From NCBI GenBank assembly GCA_928212115.1, contig CAKMRJ010005634.1, positions 180,669,446 to 180,733,445 on the forward strand: 64,000 bases of DNA, written 5' to 3'. The stretch is from Lactuca virosa. Taxonomy: Eukaryota; Streptophyta; Magnoliopsida; Asterales; Asteraceae. Shown in pieces: positions 57,201 through 64,000 of this stretch (the first letter of the stretch is position 1; every line of letters begins with the position of its first letter). The notes beneath the pieces were generated by a model. It searched no databases, was not told the DNA's origin, and worked only from the letters and a program-made list of their open reading frames with translations. A program made the translations under genes and the position numbers.

Positions 57201-58242
57201 TTCTTGGTTGCCAACTGCTTTCTTCTTTGAGAAAGATTGGATAGTGTAGTGGAAGAGGGGACTGCGGTACCCTCAGGGATAATGGATGCGGATGGAAGAG
57301 GCGGGGTAGGAGGGTATGGGGCAATACCCTCCGTAGCCTCAATGTGGTCTGAGACATCAGCAGTCTCAAGACCAAGAGAAGAAAGGATATGAGTAGGGAG
57401 TCTGCGGATCGGTCCAAATATCGTTTGATCAGAAGAAGGGTTGTACCTTTTAAGATCCTTAGTGACGAAAAAGTTGATGTCACTACCCATGTCTATTCCA
57501 GCATCCGCATGTAAGTCTGAGATGCAAAGTGACCAGAACCGTGCAAATGTGAGCTCGGTTGGGTTCTCCCTTGGGTGCTCTTTGGGAATGTTTGGAGGAA
57601 GTCGTCCCAAAGGATTTGTCCATAGTTTACGTCGTGGCCTGTGTAGATGCTCCATACCAATTCCAGTAGCTTCAGTCCCATGTTGTCGATGCCTCCGGTT
57701 CTGCCGGATAGGCAGCGGATGACAAAATGACACACAAACTGCCATACCGCAGGCAGCTGATTCTTTTTGAACTCACCAATCCCTCGAATTGGTTTCTGAT
57801 ACCCCATCTGGTAGAGTGCGGATGTAACGTCTGCCATTGAAGGTGAGAAAATCTTGATGGAAGGGTGAACCAGAAGATTAATGGCATTTAAGAACTTTTC
57901 TTTGGACAAGATGACCAAAGAATCGTTCATGAGATTGAGGTGAACTTCTTGGGGGTTTTCCATTGGGCGATATGCAGAGAACGCACATTTGAATAGAGTA
58001 GAAACTGGAACAACGTCTGTAAATGCATCGAATGGACCAAACAGAGGGTGGTTCCTGAGAAACTTGATCATAAGCTTGATGGGAGCATTATATGAAGGAT
58101 GATCTTCAAATATTGCTCTGAAATTACTTGAAGCGATTGTTGGAGAGTCGGAACCTGTTGGATTTACAGAACCTGAAGCCTTGGATTGCTTCTTTGATGC
58201 ACCTGATTTCACCATTGTTGAAGATTTGAGAGAAGAAAACAA
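54251..58242 (-). pseudogene. Large extra ORF of unknown function in Copia B (env-like position)
   Basis: Starts ATG at 58242 (MFSSLKSSTMVKSGASKKQS), about 1300 codons with several frameshifts and stops. Segments in order: a globular N-terminal domain (58130-57560; IKLMIKFLRNHPLFGPFDAF, CHFVIRCLSGRTGGIDNMGL); a basic NLS-like stretch (PKRTAPTKKRKTKPA) then SSSDSDED; a Gln-rich helix (KEQQIKQQQQKEQEIQS, 56450); a coiled coil (55923-55600). A 22-residue tandem duplication follows (HHSDTSIHQSPPIITEKI), then a Pro-rich part. The C-terminal domain (55084-54251) includes DDGYWDIPISPNAKYFTVFE. No signal peptide or membrane segment is evident. SIRE-type elements carry an env-like ORF here; homology is not shown. 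Confidence 0.65.
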
Positions 58243-59073
58243 AGTTCTTGAAAGTTTTGAAGGTTTTGAGGAATTTGGGAGAAAGAATCGATATTCAGAA
58301 AACGTAAAGTATTGTTGGGGAAGAAGATGGGTTTATAAAGGGTGGTGAAAAAATGTGTAACCCTAGGTAAATGGTAAGGATAGGGTAAAACGTCGATTGG
58401 GGTTTTGGGGGGAATCTATGAATTTTGGATTAAATCTCAGCCACACAAAATTAAAACGGGTTTGAAGAGATTTTGGGAGATTTCCAAAAGGGTTTTGCAT
58501 TTAATGTAAAGTCAGACGCATGTCAATACGTCAGGTGATCGTGGGGGTGATGGGAGAGGAAGTTGTAACGGATGGGACGTATTGGGGAGAGGAAAGGACA
58601 AATTAAGGATGAGTTTATTGAAAAACGTTCTTTTTGTCATCATCCCTAAAATAGGTCTGATACAAGGATTATTCAAAAAGAGAATGTGACAGTTTCTAAA
58701 GAGAATGTTTTTTGTCTTTAATGTTTAACTTAATGAAGGATCATTAAATAGCACACAAAGATTCAAGAGTGGATAAAACAGTTGAGAAATTATCACGATG
58801 ATCGTGGATGGAAAATTCATTGCAGTTGGAAACGTCATCGCGGATGGAACTGTCATTGCGGTTGAGAAACGTCATTGCGGATGAACAAGGAAAGATGCAG
58901 TGAGAAACTGAGAGGAAAACACTTGTACAAAGATTAGTAATAACAGACCATAAAGACCCATGAGAGATATGTATGATATATGGTTGCGGTACCTAGACAG
59001 CGGTACCAAAACCATCTATCACATGTAATTCTCAGTTAGAACCGCAACGGAGACCAAGGATGGTCTGCGGTAG
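58243..59073 (-). other. Spacer between RNase H and extra ORF of Copia B
   Basis: About 830 bp without ORF. It contains repeated GTCATTGCGGTTGAGAAAC-type units (58815-58885) and TTGCGGTACC/GCGGTAGC motifs near 58980-59075 that recall the LTR. It could hold a promoter or splice site for the extra ORF. Confidence 0.6.
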
Positions 59074-59876
59074 CTAACAATTCAAAAAGAATTGCGGGTC
59101 TGGATTCATCATTCCTAACATTTGCAGGAAGATGTTAAGCTTTGTTGAATCGAGCGCTTTTGTGAACACATCAGCAATCTCTTCATGAGAAGGGACAAAG
59201 ATGAGTTCAATATTACCTTTTAAGATGTGGTCTTTGATGAAATGATACTGTAGTTCAATGTGCTTAGTCTTGGAGTGCTGAATTGGATTGTGAGAAATAG
59301 CAATAGCACTTTCAGAGTCACAATAGATCGGTATCCGCAGCATTCTATACCCGTAGTCCATTAGTTGAGTTTTCATCCAAAGGACTTGAGAGCAACAGCT
59401 GGCTGCGGCCACATACTCGGCTTCTGCAGTTGATAGAGAGACACAACTTTGTTTTCTTGAGGACCAGCTGACTAGTCTTTCACCCAAGAATTGACATCCT
59501 CCTGAAGTGCTTTTTCGATCGAGATTGCATCCGGCATGATCCGCATATGTGAAAGCTTGCAGGCTGAAGTCATTGCCTGCGGGGTACCATAGACCAAGAG
59601 ATTTGCTTCCTTTCAGGTACCGTAGTATCTGTTTGGCTGCGGTCATATGTGAGACTTTTGGGTTAGCCTGATACCTTGCACATACACCAGTTGCAAAGAC
59701 AATGTCTGGCCTGCTTGCAGTGAGGTTCATCAAAGAGCCGATGATGCCTCTATAAATCTTGTGATCCATAGATTCGCCTGAGGGATCAGCAGAGATCTTA
59801 TAACCGAAGGCCATGGGGACCTTAGCAGATGAACAGTTGTCCATAGAATATTTCTTGAATAGTTCAGTGGTGTATT
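59074..59876 (-). pseudogene. Copia RT end and RNase H of element B, open
   Basis: An uninterrupted minus-strand frame holds the RT thumb (KYTTELFKKYSMDNCSSAKV, IYRGIIGSLMNLTASRPDIV). RNase H follows: FTYADHAGCNLDRKSTSGGC (Asp), STAEAEYVAAASCCSQVLW (Glu), YCDSESAIAI (Asp) and KTKHIELQYHFIKDHILKG. It ends LQMLGMMNPDP and a stop at 59074. It is cut on the 5' side by the A4 LTR at 59877. The frame runs on into A4 LTR sequence by chance (to 60132). Confidence 0.92.
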
Positions 59877-60638
59877 TGTTGGGTTTTGAGCATTCTAACA
59901 CTCCTAAGTGTACATGCAACCCTAAATACCTAGGATCTATGTTTTCTCTATTATACATGCAATTATGAACTTTCCAAGGTATTACCCTATCTAGCATACA
60001 ATACTTGATACTTGGGTAATCAAATGGATAGAATACATACCTTTGTTTGATGTAGCTTGTCTCCATGAAGCTTGAGTGCCTAGTGCCCCAAGTGTGACAC
60101 CTCAAATGGTTCACACAACACCAAATGTACATGGAATGACTTGAGAGAAATGGAACACTCCTTGAAATCGTCTAGCCCTCATATTCACACATTAGTGCAC
60201 GATTTCTTGAGCCATGTGATTCTTTTATATGGTGGCTATTAGGGTTACACCATGTAACTCATAACTTTACCCATTCCTTATGCTCCATGGATTTTAACCT
60301 CCATGGAGTATCCATGGGTCACCCCATGGACTTAGTCCAACATAAGGAATCTTGGATCACAAGCCCACATATATAAGAATGAATGATTTACACAATCAAC
60401 CCATATATTTAATTAATCTCCTTTTGATCACTTAATTAATTCCAAATTAATTCTTGATCAATACTAATTAAATAACCTTATTAATATATTAGAACTTATA
60501 ATATATTAACCATCCTTAAGTGTTATTTATCTCATTATAGTCTATCCAAATGCATGATGCCATGCAACCCAAATGGACAATGCCGGGTCGGGTCAAGTCT
60601 TACCAATTATAGTTATGGACTTAGACATTAATCCAACA
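59877..60638 (-). repeat. 3' LTR of A4 (762 bp)
   Basis: On the minus strand it starts TGTTGGATTAATGTCTAAG and ends CTCAAAACCCAACA. A donor-like CAAAGGTATGT is at 60045-60035, matching the donor position of the other family A LTRs. A TATAAAA-type box lies near 60226. Confidence 0.9.
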
Positions 60639-61500
60639 GTCTCCCACTTGGATAAGTCTAAAACTATTATTGCGTATGACTTTAGGAACCGATCAGCAAT
60701 CGTAGCTCTCAAAAGCTTCTGTCGAACTCTGACCTTGTCGATGAACTCTGACCTTTGTCAATGACTTGTCCATTAGATAAGGGATCATATATTCCTCCAT
60801 TCTAGATATCATATGGACTGAGACATGGATTATCAATTATTCTCTCTGTCCATTTGTTGTTTCCCGATTTCCGATTCATGATGACTGACTGATTGAACAA
60901 ATCAAATCAGTCCTGGCTTGGCCAAGCACTCACATGTGTCATCTTTAAATCATCGAGGGGCCCACAGATATCGCTTTTATCCCGAAGGTAAAAGGAATGG
61001 ATAAACTTCGACTCATATGGCTTGTTCTACTACTTGTTGAATCATACACAAAGGCACGTTTTATAACATCGAGTTACCAATGCGTTTTCGTGCAATCAAT
61101 GTATAACCAACTCATAGTAACAACTCATATCTCTAGGTTTGAAGAATATAAGATATTATCGTCTCATGATCACTCGTGATAAAATCCATGAAGTGATTCA
61201 AATGAGCGTGGGTTGAATCCAATACTCAGAACTTATGAGCACTCATGAGTGTTGTAGCACCACTTTGTCCACCAACTTGGACCTCTACAAACCAACCCAT
61301 GACAGTCTTGATTCATATCTACTTCCAACATATGACCGACTGTGGATGGTTTGAATAACTTAATCATTCAGGAAGAGCGACTTAGTTATTCTGGAAGTCA
61401 AAACATGCAAATGAAACACAAGAATAAATGAATCAAATATGGTATCAAACCCTATGAATATAAATAAACACTTTTATTTATCACCATACTGATTACTCAT
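60639..61500 (-). other. Purine tract and 3' non-coding region of A4
   Basis: CCAAGTGGGAGAC (60651-60639, minus), then about 830 bp matching A2 14554-15380 in inverted orientation, including the CTTATGAGCACTCATGAGTG block (61227-61247). No ORF. Confidence 0.78.
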
Positions 61501-63686
61501 TATTCATTTTTTCGGTTTTATCAACTTTATACTTGAATTAAAAACACTAGTTGTCCCATGCTCCAAGCATGTACACTATGTTTTTCTTAAACAATAGCTT
61601 TGCCATACACCAAGTATGCACTCTATGTTTGTCTATGATCCTTACTTTGTGAAATAAACCAATTGAACATAATTTCAATGATTCTAATTTCACACTCCCA
61701 AATCCTTATCGAAAAATGTGAGAATTTCAAATTCCTATCATTTATCGAAATCTGTTTAGATTTTAAACTTATATGCACTGACCCTCCTGTAATGAATATG
61801 TACAAAGTCACAAAGACTTGTCAACAGTCATTATAAGGTATTCCAATGGAGATCAACTCCATGGAAACTAAGTCTCATATTCAAAGTACATTGCTTTGGA
61901 CATGCTTCTTGCATTAAGTTTTCTAATCTTACACAGATAACTTCCACCCATGGAGACAACTCCATATTCTCATTTTGACTATCACTTCTGAATAAGAGAT
62001 GCCTCTTTTCAGAATATGTCAATATGGTCCTTCCAAAATTAGCACTATACTTCCAACTGTCCCTGAGCAACCAATCTTTGGTAAACCTCAGATTGTCCTC
62101 GACAATTGCTTAATCATTTTAGTCATATCCAATTCTAGACCTTTTCCCTTCTTAATGCCTCTGGGCATTTGGAAAAATTTAGAAATGACAAATATTATAG
62201 CACATGCAATCGATCTTGTACCCAAAGCAAATGGTACACGATTAATGATGTCTCACATAAAGACATGATTCTAGACCAGTCTTTTGCTACAATATTTTTA
62301 TTTGCCATGTTTTCAAAATTTGACTATGAAGAGGGATGCCGTAATCATAATCGAATTTTGAGAACGCAATATATAGAATTTCCTTAAGTTGAACCAATCC
62401 AACGTGAAATTCATATATATATTCTTGACTAAAGATGATTAAGGTCTCAATCTAAGCCTTTAGAACTGAAATGAAGTATATCCTCTCCCTTAATTATAGC
62501 AAAACAACTTTTTCAATCCCTGCAGCCTCACGAATTGAAACTTTTGTTTTCTATAATTAACATTGCTAACTTGCAACACTAACAATAATTATCATGCTCC
62601 CACTAACATGATGATTATTAGCATAACACTTATGCTCCCACTAGCTTTGACATGTACTCAGAAATCAGCTGGACTTCTAGAAATCAATACTTTATTGACT
62701 TTCTTACCAAAGTTCAGATTTCTGATACGAGATGCTTTGATAAAACTTTATCAAAATCATACACCTTTCCTTAGATAGCATGCATGTGACTCTAAACAAT
62801 TTCAGAACTATGAGAAGGGATGCCGTAATCATAGTCTCAATTGTTTAGACCTTTTGCCATCTGCTTCAAATCTACTTGGTGGAAGTGTTTCCTCACCATC
62901 ATTTTCATGAATCGGAGAGAAACCTTATGACCCTTAGATTTTTATGGTGTATGTGTTCTTATCCATGTGAATCTGTCAAAACCCTAAATCACAAGACAAG
63001 GTTAGTGACAAATCCAAACTCATATGGACTGAACTAAATCTTAATTTCTTGCCACCTGGCAGTACAAGAGCCTGCCATTGCTTCCAAGTTGTTATGCAAC
63101 CAATTGAGAACTCTAAGAACTCATATGCAAAACCAACTTTAACTGGAATGGGCACAGAAATGGAAGTATGTCATCATGATAGGTTATAAACCTCAAGTCG
63201 TGTGCTAGTGAAGAACCTCAGGTTTTACTCTTGATTAGTTCTTAGAACTTTCAAGACCTTTAAGACTCCCACTGTCCTCTTGACATATAAGACTCTCTTG
63301 TCAAATATTCAAGGAATAGTGCGGATTCTTTATCAAGACAAACACTTCTTACAATTGGCCTACGTTGGTCTTTGTTTTATTCAAAACATCACAACTTACC
63401 AATTTCAAATGTACAAGAGTAGGACACTTTTACTCTTACATTTGACAAGTGTTAATAATCCTTCTTTAAGATGTGTCACTCAAATTACAATCTTGGAGCA
63501 TGACTCTAAGATTTGTTTTGGAACGAGGTATGACTCATCTTCTTGATTTAACCATTTCAACAATTCATGACTCCTCTTCTTAGCCATAAAAATGCACTTA
63601 GATGTCCTTAGAAGACCAATTGTGATATGGTTCTTTAATCATTAAGATGATCACAAAACTTGATACTAAAGTACTCTCCCATCTTT
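61501..63686 (-). pseudogene. Highly degenerate RT/RNase H remnant of A4
   Basis: No long frame. Short matches survive on the minus strand. A segment at 62640-62710 aligns with the A3 RT around the SRSEDESCVYVKASGS codons. An RNase H-like piece (FRSDSQNENMELSPWVEV) lies near 61960. Divergence is much greater than in the LTR and 3' non-coding region of the same element. Confidence 0.5.
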
Positions 63687-63929
63687 TCAGATTTGAGAAA
63701 CTTTTATCTTTCTGCCTAAGTTGATTATTCCCATTCGTTCTGCCATACATTGAGACTTTTCCAATGTTTCAGAATTATACTTAAACTTGTAAGTATAACC
63801 ATATGTACTAAACTTTAGTAAATCATGACGAATAATCTTATCGATCTTTGTGGTGGACATGACCAGTGCACAAGAATGTGTACTCGATCCCTTTAGTACT
63901 TCACTTGATTCACACATCCATGTGAACAA
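63687..63929 (-). pseudogene. Degenerate integrase piece of A4
   Basis: An 80-codon frame holds YGYTYKFKYNSETLEK and INLGRKIKVSQI. These correspond to the integrase stretch YGYVYLIKHKSETFER...LGRNIKMLRS of A2/A3. Catalytic residues are not preserved in it. From 63930 to the edge I see no clear coding sequence. Confidence 0.6.
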
Positions 63930-64000
63930 GTCTTAATTTTCCAATGCTTGAAAGTTGTCATTCAACATACTATTCAACTTGCGTGATTCCAAGTTTCTAT

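Larger units (their letters stand above)
53563..59876 (-). mobile_element. Copia element B with extra ORF, 3' half
   Basis: In minus order: RT end and RNase H (59876-59074), a spacer, a ~4-kb broken ORF, the purine tract ACTTAGGGGGAAAT and the 3' LTR (54218-53563). It is inserted in the G2 integrase (left flank GATTC, 53558-53562, as expected target duplication). Its RT is cut by A4 at 59877, and its 5' half lies beyond the window. RNase H type and ORF position fit a SIRE-like Copia element (inference). Confidence 0.85.
59877..64000 (-). mobile_element. Family A Copia element A4, 3' part, degenerate
   Basis: 3' LTR (60638-59877), purine tract, conserved 3' non-coding region and strongly diverged pol remnants running off the right edge. 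It is inserted in the RT of Copia B. LTR and 3' non-coding region are clearly family A. Confidence 0.85.

Overview
This window is plant nuclear DNA made almost entirely of nested LTR retrotransposons. I see no intact host gene, no rRNA or tRNA gene and no prokaryotic features. The repeat families, AT-rich composition, TA microsatellites and an ACTCGNCGAGT palindrome cluster near 9.07-9.17 kb suggest Asteraceae. Lettuce (Lactuca) is my best guess; that is recognition from memory, not a search result.

Left block, 1-31585. A Ty3/Gypsy chromovirus-type element on the + strand (G1) is the host element. Its pol runs from 4853 to 7131 and its very long 3' LTR from 7184 to 31585. Three Ty1/Copia elements of one family (A) sit in it. 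A1 (minus strand, 5' half only, ending at 4852) lies in the reverse transcriptase gene. A2 (8233-16160, complete, target duplication GATAC) and A3 (17687-30893, target duplication ATGCC) lie in the LTR. A3 is assembled as LTR-internal-(13 N)-LTR-internal-LTR. Its first internal copy is full of single-base indels and shares private stop codons with the second, so the doubling may be an assembly artefact.

Middle block, 31586-45561. G1 ends against a short coding-like, possibly host, fragment (31586-31864, minus). Two related Copia elements follow on the minus strand. S1 keeps a decayed gag with two zinc knuckles plus integrase, RT and RNase H. S2 is deleted down to part of gag. Their LTRs and leaders carry many copies of GTTTACGG/CCGTAAAC.

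Right block, 45562-64000. A second Gypsy element of the same type (G2, +) has a long LTR, an extra ORF upstream of gag, then gag, protease, RT, RNase H and integrase. It is cut within integrase by a minus-strand Copia element (B), which carries an unusual ~4 kb ORF between pol and its 3' LTR. B is cut in turn by another minus-strand family A element (A4) that runs off the window.

The most interesting signals are three. Family A LTRs carry a conserved GTATGT/GTAAGT splice donor, and every gag ATG that can be seen follows TTTCAG, which predicts a 5' intron removing the primer binding site. Element B has a large ORF of unknown function in the env-like position. G2 has an additional ORF before gag. 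All the elements look defective, and TA/GT/GA-type decay and nonsense changes are frequent.
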